DNA of 48,721 nucleotides. Source: an uncultured Pelagibacteraceae bacterium. Lineage in GTDB: Bacteria; Pseudomonadota; Alphaproteobacteria; Pelagibacterales; Pelagibacteraceae. Below the pieces are notes generated by a model. That model was not told the origin of the DNA and made no database searches. It worked only from the letters and a program-made list of their open reading frames with translations. This document shows, one piece after another, positions 34,447 through 41,802 of the stretch (positions are counted from its first letter, which is position 1; each line of letters opens with the position of its first letter). The DNA is taken from positions 1 to 48,721 of the forward strand of contig CACJOS010000009.1 in assembly GCA_902595115.1 (NCBI GenBank), read 5' to 3'. The position numbers and the translations under genes are program-made.

Positions 34447-35289
34447 TTGATTATTTGGATAGCTTCATACCCAAAGAGTGGAAATACTTGGATTAGATCG
34501 ATTATTTCATCATATTTTTTTTCAGATACTGGAAAATTCAATTTTGATTTATTAGGTAATATTCCTCAATATCCAAGCTCAAAGTATTTTAAATTTCCTA
34601 TAAAAAAACCTGGAGAAGTAAGTCTATATTGGAAAAGTACACAAGATGAATTAAGCAAAAACAATAAGAATGTTTTTTTAAAAACACATAATGCAATGGT
34701 GGCTCTTAACGGAAGAGATTTCACATCTTCGACAAATACTCTTGGCTCCATTTATATAGTTAGAGATCCAAGAAATATAATCTCTTCAATGAAAAACCAT
34801 TATGATTTCGATGATTATTCTGAAACGTTTGATTTTATGGTTAATAAAAGAAAATTTATATGGGATGAAAGAGAAAACAATAATTATTCGAGCTTTCAGT
34901 TTTTAGGATCCTGGTCTGATCACTACAAATCTTGGTTAAAAAATTCTTCGTTTAAAACATTGCTTGTTAAGTATGAGGATTTAGAAAAAGATTGTTATTC
35001 AACATCTCTAAAAATTATTGAATTTATAAATTTTTTAAAAGGTGAAAATGTGAAGGTTGATGAAAAGAAACTATTTAATTGTATACAAACAACAAATTTT
35101 GATATTTTAAAAAGAAAAGAGATCGAAAACGGTTTTCAAGAAAGTATAAAGTATAAAGATAAAAAAAAAGATTTTTTTTATTTAGGCCCCAAAAATAAAT
35201 GGCAAGAAAAATTACCTAAAGATATTTTATCAAGGGTAAAAAAAGAGTTTATCGATGATTTAAAGTATTTTAATTATAGTCTTGACTAG
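34447..35289 (+). CDS. Sulfotransferase-domain protein (second of two paralogues)
   Basis: The 280-residue protein has the PAPS loop PKSGNTW at 9-15, FLKTHNA (His in catalytic-base position), YIVRDPRNIISSMKNH (3'-phosphate binding), GSWSDHYKSWL and VKYEDLEKD. It starts at the TTG at 34447, preceded by an AAAGG ribosome site, so that the N-terminus MIIW-ASYPKSGNTW lines up with the paralogue at 13715; both are 280 residues. The C-terminal region is more diverged (FYLGPKNKWQE in place of RKGIIGDWK). The acceptor is unknown. Its last 20 bp overlap the convergent lolA. Confidence 0.9.
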   Translation: MIIWIASYPKSGNTWIRSIISSYFFSDTGKFNFDLLGNIPQYPSSKYFKFPIKKPGEVSLYWKSTQDELSKNNKNVFLKTHNAMVALNGRDFTSSTNTLGSIYIVRDPRNIISSMKNHYDFDDYSETFDFMVNKRKFIWDERENNNYSSFQFLGSWSDHYKSWLKNSSFKTLLVKYEDLEKDCYSTSLKIIEFINFLKGENVKVDEKKLFNCIQTTNFDILKRKEIENGFQESIKYKDKKKDFFYLGPKNKWQEKLPKDILSRVKKEFIDDLKYFNYSLD

Positions 35290-35836
35290 GAAGTCTAAAT
35301 TTATTTTTTTCTATATTAACATTTTTCTTTAAATTAAATAAATATGTGATTACTAAATTTTGATAAATATCTACATTTTGCCAACCTATGATATCGTACG
35401 TAACTTTATCGAAAAAAATATTTATTTGGTAGTCTCCTTCTAAAAATTTGAAACGAAAGTATTTTGAATCTATCATTTCACCTTTATTTTTCCTCATTTT
35501 TTCTATCAAAAACTCTTTATCTAATATCAAATTAAATGCAGTTTTTTCTATGGGATATATATAATATTGATTATTGGTAAGGTTTTTAATTACTAATTTT
35601 TTTCCATTTGATACCAATATTTTCCTTTTAAAATTTTTGTACTCGCAAAAAATCTTTTTTGGATATTCTATTACACACTGTCCTTGTTCTATTTCTTCGT
35701 TAATGTTTTGTTTAAATTCAAATGAAAGATTATTAGTATCTTCAAAGTTTTGAATAATTTTACTTTTAATTGATGCTAACAAATAATTAGGATGAATAAG
35801 ATAAATAATGAATAAGATGAATTTTATATATTTCAT
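35270..35836 (-). CDS. lolA: Outer-membrane lipoprotein carrier LolA
   Basis: The 188-residue periplasmic protein has a signal peptide (hydrophobic 5-20, cleavage after LLA near 22). It then has a LolA-type half-barrel: LSFEFKQNINEEIEQGQCVIEYPKKIFCEY (the usual F-x-Q-x-G-x-x-x-x-x-RPG-x-x-R-W is weakened, with no arginine-proline-glycine), ILVSNGKKLVI, and a strand-rich C-terminus. It shuttles lipoproteins such as LptE and the DUF3576 protein between membranes. It follows ftsK directly (shared base), the usual alphaproteobacterial order, which supports the call. Confidence 0.82.
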   Translation of the reverse strand: MKYIKFILFIIYLIHPNYLLASIKSKIIQNFEDTNNLSFEFKQNINEEIEQGQCVIEYPKKIFCEYKNFKRKILVSNGKKLVIKNLTNNQYYIYPIEKTAFNLILDKEFLIEKMRKNKGEMIDSKYFRFKFLEGDYQINIFFDKVTYDIIGWQNVDIYQNLVITYLFNLKKNVNIEKNKFRLPSQDYN

Positions 35837-37908
35837 TATTTAAGAACATCCCTTTTTCCTACATGATTTGCTTTACTTACTATTCCTTCTTCTTCCATCA
35901 GATCTATTATTCTCGCTGCTCTGTTATAGCCAATTTGAAGTTTCCTTTGCAAAAAAGATGTTGAGGCTTTACCCTCAGTCCTAATAATCTCAACTGCATT
36001 ATTATATAATTCATCTTTGTCATCATTTTTAGTGGAATTATCTGTATTTTTTTCATCTCCAAAACTCAATATTTCATCAAAATATTCGGCTTTACCTTGC
36101 GATCTTAAAAAACTATTTACTTTCTCTATTTCTTTTTCAGAAACGAATGGGCCATGAATTCTGATAATTCTGTTTGCCGAAGTCATATAAAGCATATCAC
36201 CCTTGCCAAGAAGTTGTTCAGCTCCTTGCTCTCCAAGAATTGTTCTACTATCAATTTTTGAAGTTACTTGAAAAGATATTCGTGTAGGAAAGTTAGCCTT
36301 AATTGTTCCTGTTATTACATCTACGCTCGGTCTTTGAGTAGCCATTATAATATGTATTCCTGCTGCTCGAGCCATTTGAGATAATTTTTGAATATAATTC
36401 TCTATTTCCTTGCCAGCAACAAGCATTAAATCTGACATTTCGTCGACTATCACTACAATATAGGGCATGGGTAAATTATGTTTTTGATTATATCCGTCGA
36501 TATTTCTTACACCCTCTTTAGTCATTAGCCTGTAACGATTTTCCATTTCTTTTACTACCCAACCCAGAACAGATGCTGCTCTTTTAGGCTCAGTTATCAC
36601 AGGACACAACAAATGAGGGATGCCTTCATAAGTTGACAGCTCTAACATTTTAGGATCTATCAATATAAACTTACATTTATCTGGCGAATGTTTGTATAAT
36701 AAAGATAGAATTATTGTATTAATACAAACTGATTTACCTGATCCTGTGGTCCCCGCTACTAAAAGATGTGGCATGGATGTTAATTCACCAACAATTGGAG
36801 ATCCTGATATAGATTTACCCAAAGCTATTGGTAACTTAAATTCTTTCTTTTTAAACTCTTTACTTGAAATTATTTCACTTAAAAAAACATTTTCTCTACT
36901 TGAGTTAGGCAACTCTATACCAATAGTGCTACTACCAGGTATCGTTGAAATTCTGGCTGACTCTGAACTCGTATTTCTTGCAATATCCTCGGACAGGTTG
37001 ATTATTTTAGATACTTTAATTCCAGCAGCTGGTTCGAACTCATTTAAAGTAACCACTGGTCCGTGGCTAACTTTTGTAATTTTACCCTCTACTCCAAAAT
37101 CTAAAAGAATTTTTTCTAAACTTTTTTCATTATAACTGCTTGAAGAGGAAGACTTTTCATTTTTTGTGTTACTTGGAGTATCTAAAAAATCAATTTGTGG
37201 TAACCTAATTTTTATATTTTTGGCATCCGAAGGTTTAGAAAAATTTTCAAATGAGAAATTTTCTTGTTTTAATGGTGATTGGATAAAATTATCGTCTTCT
37301 TCATTCTTCTCAGAATTAATAATATGTTGTGTTTTTCGATTTCTCTTCTTTAAGAAATATAAAAAAATATTTTTTAAATTTAATTTAAGGCTGAAAAAAA
37401 ATAAGCAACTAATAATAAAAATAAATATGTAAAAAAATAATTTTTCATTTAATTTTATAAAACTTTCGAAGAAAAGATCTAATAAAAAACTTCCTACATA
37501 ACCACCGTTTCCATTAATACTGAGCCAAAATGAATTACTGTAAAAATATGAAAGAAACACTGACCCAACCAAAGAATACAAAATTACTAAAAAAAAACAT
37601 TCGATAATTACTGTAATTTTTTTTTGAGAAAAAATATTAATACCTACAAATATAAAAGTTAATGGGATCAAAACAGAAACAAGCCCAATACTTTGAAAGA
37701 AAAAATCTGATAAAATACTTCCCTTTATACCTATTAGATTGTTAATTTCTTTTTCGTTTGGAAAAATAAAATTTGGATCATTTGGTGAATATGAAATAAG
37801 AGACAACATGAATATTGTGCTAAAAACTATTATAATAATTCCAAAAATTTGGATTGCTTTATTAATGGTAAAATTAACAATATTGGATAGTTGAATTTTA
37901 AATTCCAT
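35836..37908 (-). CDS. ftsK: DNA translocase FtsK
   Basis: The 690-residue protein has N-terminal membrane helices (about 19-41, 72-92, 99-121, 158-176), a short serine-rich linker (about 195-262), a FtsK alpha domain, and the RecA-like motor with Walker A GTTGSGKS at 386-393 and VVIVDEMSDLM as Walker B. ATQRPSVDVITGTIKANFPTRISF follows, and a C-terminal winged-helix gamma domain (about 625-690: STSFLQRKLQIGYNRAARIIDLMEEEGIV) that would read KOPS. It pumps chromosomes during division and activates XerCD at dif. It is shorter than E. coli FtsK because of the brief linker. It is divergent from the UbiH-like gene. Confidence 0.97.
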   Translation of the reverse strand: MEFKIQLSNIVNFTINKAIQIFGIIIIVFSTIFMLSLISYSPNDPNFIFPNEKEINNLIGIKGSILSDFFFQSIGLVSVLIPLTFIFVGINIFSQKKITVIIECFFLVILYSLVGSVFLSYFYSNSFWLSINGNGGYVGSFLLDLFFESFIKLNEKLFFYIFIFIISCLFFFSLKLNLKNIFLYFLKKRNRKTQHIINSEKNEEDDNFIQSPLKQENFSFENFSKPSDAKNIKIRLPQIDFLDTPSNTKNEKSSSSSSYNEKSLEKILLDFGVEGKITKVSHGPVVTLNEFEPAAGIKVSKIINLSEDIARNTSSESARISTIPGSSTIGIELPNSSRENVFLSEIISSKEFKKKEFKLPIALGKSISGSPIVGELTSMPHLLVAGTTGSGKSVCINTIILSLLYKHSPDKCKFILIDPKMLELSTYEGIPHLLCPVITEPKRAASVLGWVVKEMENRYRLMTKEGVRNIDGYNQKHNLPMPYIVVIVDEMSDLMLVAGKEIENYIQKLSQMARAAGIHIIMATQRPSVDVITGTIKANFPTRISFQVTSKIDSRTILGEQGAEQLLGKGDMLYMTSANRIIRIHGPFVSEKEIEKVNSFLRSQGKAEYFDEILSFGDEKNTDNSTKNDDKDELYNNAVEIIRTEGKASTSFLQRKLQIGYNRAARIIDLMEEEGIVSKANHVGKRDVLK

Positions 37909-37974
37909 AATATTTTAAACGCCTATTTATCACTTTGTATCATTTAATAATTGTTGTTAAAATTAAAAAAAAAA

Positions 37975-39060
37975 ATGAATATTTGTTTAATAGGAAATAA
38001 TCTAACAAGTCTTATTGTATCTAAAATATTAATAAATAACGGTGCAAAAATTGATTTTTTGTCATTAAAAGATATGAAATACCGTTTATCAAATAGAACT
38101 ATTGGTATTTCAAAAAGTAATATTGATTTTATAAATAAAAATATTTGTTCTCTTAATAATTTAAATTTTGAAAAAATAAATAGAATAAAAATTTATTCTG
38201 ATAAAAAGAAGGAGATATTGGACTTTCAAGATAATCAATTTTTATTTTCTATGTTTGAAAGTAAAAGTTTATACAAATTACTTATTAATTCTTTAAAAAA
38301 AAATAAGAAATTCAGATTTAAGTTTATAAATAAATATTTTTTAGAAAAATGTCTAAATGAAAAATCCAAATATGACTTAATAATTAACTGTGAAAAAAAT
38401 AATTTATTTAATAAAAAGTATTTTAACATTAATTTAAAAAAAAATTATGCTAATTCTGCGTATACTTTTTTGCTACATCACAACAAAGTGAAAAATTTTA
38501 TTGCAAGACAAATTTTTACCAATATTGGACCTTTGGCATTTCTTCCACTAACTAGAACAAGCACTTCAGTAGTATTCTCGTATTATGGGTCAGATTCTTT
38601 AAAAGAAACATACCTTAAAAATTTAATTGGTAAGTATAATTTTGAATTAAATATTAAAAAATTTTCAAACTTTGAAAAAGCAAATTTGAAATTTTTTTCA
38701 GCAAGAAAATACCACGATAATAACATTCTTATTTTTGGAGACTCTCTTCATCAAATACATCCATTAGCGGGACAAGGTTTTAATATGACACTAAGAGATT
38801 TAAAAGTACTTTCTTCTCTTATTAAAAGAAATATCAGTTTAGGTTTACCTGTCGATCAATTTGTATTAAACGAATTTGAGAAATGTGTTAAATCAAAAAA
38901 TACATTATTTTCTTTTAGCATAGACGCTATACATAATTTTTTTAAAATTAAAAAATATTTAAAGAATGATAAATTAGATAATTTTATAAAATTAATAGGA
39001 AATATTGAAATTATTAAAAAGAGAATGATTAAAATTGCCGATAAGGGTTTTTTGTCTTAA
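37975..39060 (+). CDS. UbiH/COQ6-family FAD monooxygenase-like protein (diverged)
   Basis: I start at the ATG at 37975 (361 residues, MNICLIGNN); the TTG eight codons earlier adds only a lysine-rich extension. The second FAD motif is excellent: FGDSLHQIHPLAGQGFNMTLRD at about 254-275, the UbiH/COQ6 signature. By contrast the N-terminal dinucleotide motif reads G-N-N-L-T-S (7-12), so two of three glycines of GxGxxG are lost. The protein may be a ubiquinone-ring hydroxylase in a very derived form, or may have altered FAD binding. It is preceded by a 66-bp gap divergent from ftsK and ends 7 bp from the convergent LON-domain gene. Confidence 0.78.
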   Translation: MNICLIGNNLTSLIVSKILINNGAKIDFLSLKDMKYRLSNRTIGISKSNIDFINKNICSLNNLNFEKINRIKIYSDKKKEILDFQDNQFLFSMFESKSLYKLLINSLKKNKKFRFKFINKYFLEKCLNEKSKYDLIINCEKNNLFNKKYFNINLKKNYANSAYTFLLHHNKVKNFIARQIFTNIGPLAFLPLTRTSTSVVFSYYGSDSLKETYLKNLIGKYNFELNIKKFSNFEKANLKFFSARKYHDNNILIFGDSLHQIHPLAGQGFNMTLRDLKVLSSLIKRNISLGLPVDQFVLNEFEKCVKSKNTLFSFSIDAIHNFFKIKKYLKNDKLDNFIKLIGNIEIIKKRMIKIADKGFLS

Positions 39061-39067
39061 AAATTGC

Positions 39068-39712
39068 TTATTGCAAAGTTTTATTTTGGAAATTGTCATG
39101 AATATAAGTTTTTATTATTTCTTCTAATCGCAACCTCCTTGTATGTAAATCTTTTGTTTCAAGCAAAATTTGTTTTTCTTCCAAAGAAAACGGAGAAGCC
39201 ATTGATAAAGTATTTAATGTACTTGCTAAATCATTTTTTTTTAAATCAGACCAATCCACCATATAACCTTGCTTCTCAAATAAATTTTTCAAATCTGAAA
39301 AAATTTTGTCTAAATCTTTATTGATTAAAGTTTCGTCTCTGTTCGCTTGATCATATAAATAATCTTGGTAACTTACCTTACACAATCTATAAAGTTTTTC
39401 TGAATTTATCTCCTCTTTTATGTTGAACCTAGTTACACCATTGATTATTATCAAATATCTGCCATCCTCAGTTTCATTAAAGCTAGTAATTTTACCAATA
39501 CATCCAACTTGATATAAATCAGGTTTTTTTAATTCACCACTTCTTTTAGGCTGTATCATTCCAATTAATCTGTGTGATTTCATACTATCGTCAATCATTT
39601 GAATATATCTTGGTTCGAATATATTTAGAGGAACTGTAGTTTTTGGAAAAATAATAAAATTTGATAGCGGAAATATAGGGATTATTTCAGGAAGATTGTT
39701 ATCTTTTTTCAT
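39068..39712 (-). CDS. LON substrate-binding-domain protein
   Basis: The 214-residue protein consists of the Lon N-terminal (LAN/PUA-like) domain alone: IPIFPLSNFIIFPKTTVPLNIFEPRYIQMI at about 12-41, GCIGKITSFNETEDGRYLIIINGVTRF at about 69-95, and a helical C-terminal bundle (about 120-210). There is no ATPase or protease domain. Such stand-alone proteins are widespread in alphaproteobacteria and probably bind peptides or misfolded proteins; their role is unproven. The gene is divergent from tRNA-Gly and convergent with the UbiH-like gene. Confidence 0.9.
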   Translation of the reverse strand: MKKDNNLPEIIPIFPLSNFIIFPKTTVPLNIFEPRYIQMIDDSMKSHRLIGMIQPKRSGELKKPDLYQVGCIGKITSFNETEDGRYLIIINGVTRFNIKEEINSEKLYRLCKVSYQDYLYDQANRDETLINKDLDKIFSDLKNLFEKQGYMVDWSDLKKNDLASTLNTLSMASPFSLEEKQILLETKDLHTRRLRLEEIIKTYIHDNFQNKTLQ

Positions 39713-39798
39713 TTTAAAATATAATTTAACAAATTATAATTTTAAACTCCATTTATATTTCGTCAAATTATTTTGAATCTTTATGTTTTTATTACCTC

Positions 39799-39827
39799 TT
39801 GCATTTATAAAATGCACTTACTATAAT
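39799..39827 (+). promoter_or_regulatory. Sigma-70-type promoter of tRNA-Gly
   Basis: TTGCAT (39799-39804) and a perfect TATAAT (39822-39827) are separated by 17 bases. Initiation would fall a few bases before the tRNA 5' end at 39838. A perfect inverted repeat TGCATTT-ATA-AAATGCA (39800-39816) overlaps the -35 element. Confidence 0.75.
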
Positions 39828-39837
39828 ATTTTATTAT

Positions 39838-39912
39838 GCGGGCATAGCTCAGTGGTAGAGCGTCTCGTTGCCAACGAGAAGGTCGTGGGTTCAAGTCCCA
39901 TTGCCCGCTCCA
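39838..39912 (+). tRNA. tRNA-Gly (GCC)
   Basis: The cloverleaf is complete: acceptor GCGGGCA (39838-39844) pairs with TGCCCGC (39902-39908); D-arm GCTC/GAGC; anticodon stem TCTCG/CGAGA around the loop TTGCCAA, giving anticodon GCC; T-arm GTGGG-TTCAAGT-CCCAT with one G-T pair. Discriminator T (39909) is followed by an encoded CCA (39910-39912). It reads GGC and GGU. A sigma-70 promoter lies immediately upstream, and the pterin dehydratase gene starts 16 bases downstream with no terminator between, so read-through is likely. Confidence 0.98.
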
Positions 39913-39928
39913 ATTAAAGGATGATATT

Positions 39929-40267
39929 ATGACAAATTTAGCAGATAAAAAATGTATACCCTGTGAAGGAGGAATACCAAGTTTCGATTTAACTGAAATT
40001 CACAAATATTTAAAAAAGGTTGATGGTTGGGACGTAAAATCCGATGATAATAAAACATATTATTTAATAAAAGAATTTAAATTTGAAAATTTTTTAGGAA
40101 GTCAAGAGTTTGTAAATAAGGTTGCAAAAATTGCTGAGGAAGAGGGCCATCATCCAGATATAATGTTTGGTTGGGGCTACTCTAAAATCAAAATTTTTAC
40201 TCATGCCATTAACGGTCTACATGAGAGTGATTTTATATTGGCTGCAAAAATTGATAAAATTGACTAA
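39929..40267 (+). CDS. phhB: Pterin-4a-carbinolamine dehydratase
   Basis: The 112-residue protein has the PCD/DCoH layout: CIPCEGGIPSFD at the N-terminus, GWDVKSDDNKTYYLIKEFKFENF, VAKIAEEEGHHPDIMFGW with the catalytic EEGHHPD at 71-77, and a C-terminal strand-helix (SKIKIFTHAINGLHESD). It recycles the 4a-hydroxy-pterin cofactor of aromatic amino-acid hydroxylases, or may act in folate or molybdopterin metabolism where no hydroxylase exists; no hydroxylase is in this window. It follows tRNA-Gly by 16 bp and overlaps purH (convergent) by 4 bp. Confidence 0.92.
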   Translation: MTNLADKKCIPCEGGIPSFDLTEIHKYLKKVDGWDVKSDDNKTYYLIKEFKFENFLGSQEFVNKVAKIAEEEGHHPDIMFGWGYSKIKIFTHAINGLHESDFILAAKIDKID

Positions 40268-41802
40268 TGGTTGAAATGTCTTGTTTTTGAAAAAACTAAA
40301 ACAGTTTTAGTTTTATTTGCAAAATCAATTATTTCTTTATCTCGAATTGAACCATATGGTTGAATAATACCTGTCACACCTGCTTGAACAAGTTTTTCGA
40401 TACCGTCAACGAATGGAAAAAAAGCATCTGATGCAGCAAGTATTTCCTCATTTTTCAATTTATGAAATTTATTCATTTTGTTAATTGCCAATTCACAACT
40501 ATCCAAACGACTCGGCTGTCCCGATCCAATTCCTATAGTAGTCTCTTTTTGAGTAATTACTATAGCATTAGATTTTACAAATCTACAAACGTTAAACGCA
40601 AAAATAAGGTTTTTCAAAGTCTTTGAATTTGGTTTGGTTTTTGAAACGACTTTGAAATTTTGAGTTTCAAATTTATTTTCATCAGCTGTCTGGAGTAAAA
40701 CCGCCTCCCCATTAGAGAAAAATTTGAGATCATTGAATTTCTGTACTTTACTTGAGTCTATTATTCGTAAATTCTTTTTCTTTTTCAAAATTTTAAGTGC
40801 TTTTTTTTCAAATCCATTTCCAATAACTACCTCAAAAAATATTTTATTTATTTCTTTAGCAATTTTTTCGTTGATTTTAAAATTACATGAAACTATTCCT
40901 CCAAATGCGCTTATAGGATCAGAATTAAATGCTAACTTAAAGCTCTTAACTTTCTCTTTATGTATAGATACTCCACATGGATTTCCATGTTTGATTATTA
41001 CCGTTCCAATATTTCCGGGCAATGATCTGGAAATCTTTAAAGCAGAAAAAATATCGCTGTAATTGTTATAACTAAGATCTTTACCACCTAGTTTCTCTAA
41101 ATTAAAATTTTTTAAAAACTTGTAAACCGTGGCTTTTTGATGAGGATTTTCCCCATATCTCAATTTTTCTAAACGTTTAAGTCCAATAACCTTTTTTTTT
41201 GGAAACTTTTCATTCGATATATCACAAAAATAATTTGAAATTAGAGAATCGTAGTAACTTGTCTCGGAAAATGCCTCTAAAGACATTTTTTTTCTAAATT
41301 CAAGAGATGTTTTTCCTTTATTAAATTTTATATTTTCAATTAATTCGTCATACTGAGTGTCAGAAGTTATAACAGTAACGTCCTTGTAATTCTTAGCTGC
41401 TGCTCTAACCATTGTTGGACCTCCAACGTCTATATTTTCGATAATTTTATTCTGGTCACTTGTATTACTCAAAATTTCTTCAAATGGATAAAAATTAACA
41501 ATTACCAGATCTATGTTGTCATACTTATTTATTTTCATTTCTTTATTATGTTTTTTCGAATTTCTTTTGTTTAAAATACCAGCATAAATTTTAGGGTGAA
41601 GTGTTTTGACTCTTCCTTCTAATATTTCAAAATTATTTGTGTATTGCGATACCTCAATACATGAAAAACCCAATTTTTTTATTTCTCTAAAGGTGCCACC
41701 AGAACTTATAATCTCAATATTGAATTTTTTTAAACAAATTAAAAGTTTTTTTAAATTTTTTTTATTGTAAACCGAAACAATAGCTCTTTTTATTTTGTTC
41801 AT
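40264..41802 (-). CDS. purH: Bifunctional AICAR transformylase/IMP cyclohydrolase
   Basis: The 512-residue enzyme performs the last two steps of IMP synthesis. N-terminal cyclohydrolase: RAIVSVYNKKNL, SSGGTFREIKKLG, EGRVKTLHPKIYAGIL, NFYPFE, and ENIDVGGPTMVRAAAKNY (about 123-140). C-terminal transformylase: LRYGENPHQKA, IIKHGNPCGVS with the catalytic Lys-His pair, NSDPISAFGGIVS, IGIGSGQPSRLDS and ASDAFFPFVDGIE. Its AICAR substrate also arises from HisF/HisH, encoded in this window. It overlaps the heparinase-like gene by 4 bp. Confidence 0.98.
   Translation of the reverse strand: MNKIKRAIVSVYNKKNLKKLLICLKKFNIEIISSGGTFREIKKLGFSCIEVSQYTNNFEILEGRVKTLHPKIYAGILNKRNSKKHNKEMKINKYDNIDLVIVNFYPFEEILSNTSDQNKIIENIDVGGPTMVRAAAKNYKDVTVITSDTQYDELIENIKFNKGKTSLEFRKKMSLEAFSETSYYDSLISNYFCDISNEKFPKKKVIGLKRLEKLRYGENPHQKATVYKFLKNFNLEKLGGKDLSYNNYSDIFSALKISRSLPGNIGTVIIKHGNPCGVSIHKEKVKSFKLAFNSDPISAFGGIVSCNFKINEKIAKEINKIFFEVVIGNGFEKKALKILKKKKNLRIIDSSKVQKFNDLKFFSNGEAVLLQTADENKFETQNFKVVSKTKPNSKTLKNLIFAFNVCRFVKSNAIVITQKETTIGIGSGQPSRLDSCELAINKMNKFHKLKNEEILAASDAFFPFVDGIEKLVQAGVTGIIQPYGSIRDKEIIDFANKTKTVLVFSKTRHFNH

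Noticed and set aside
39064..39324. Plus-strand open frame of 86 codons
   Set aside because: It lies entirely antisense to the well-supported LON-domain gene and has no recognisable protein features.
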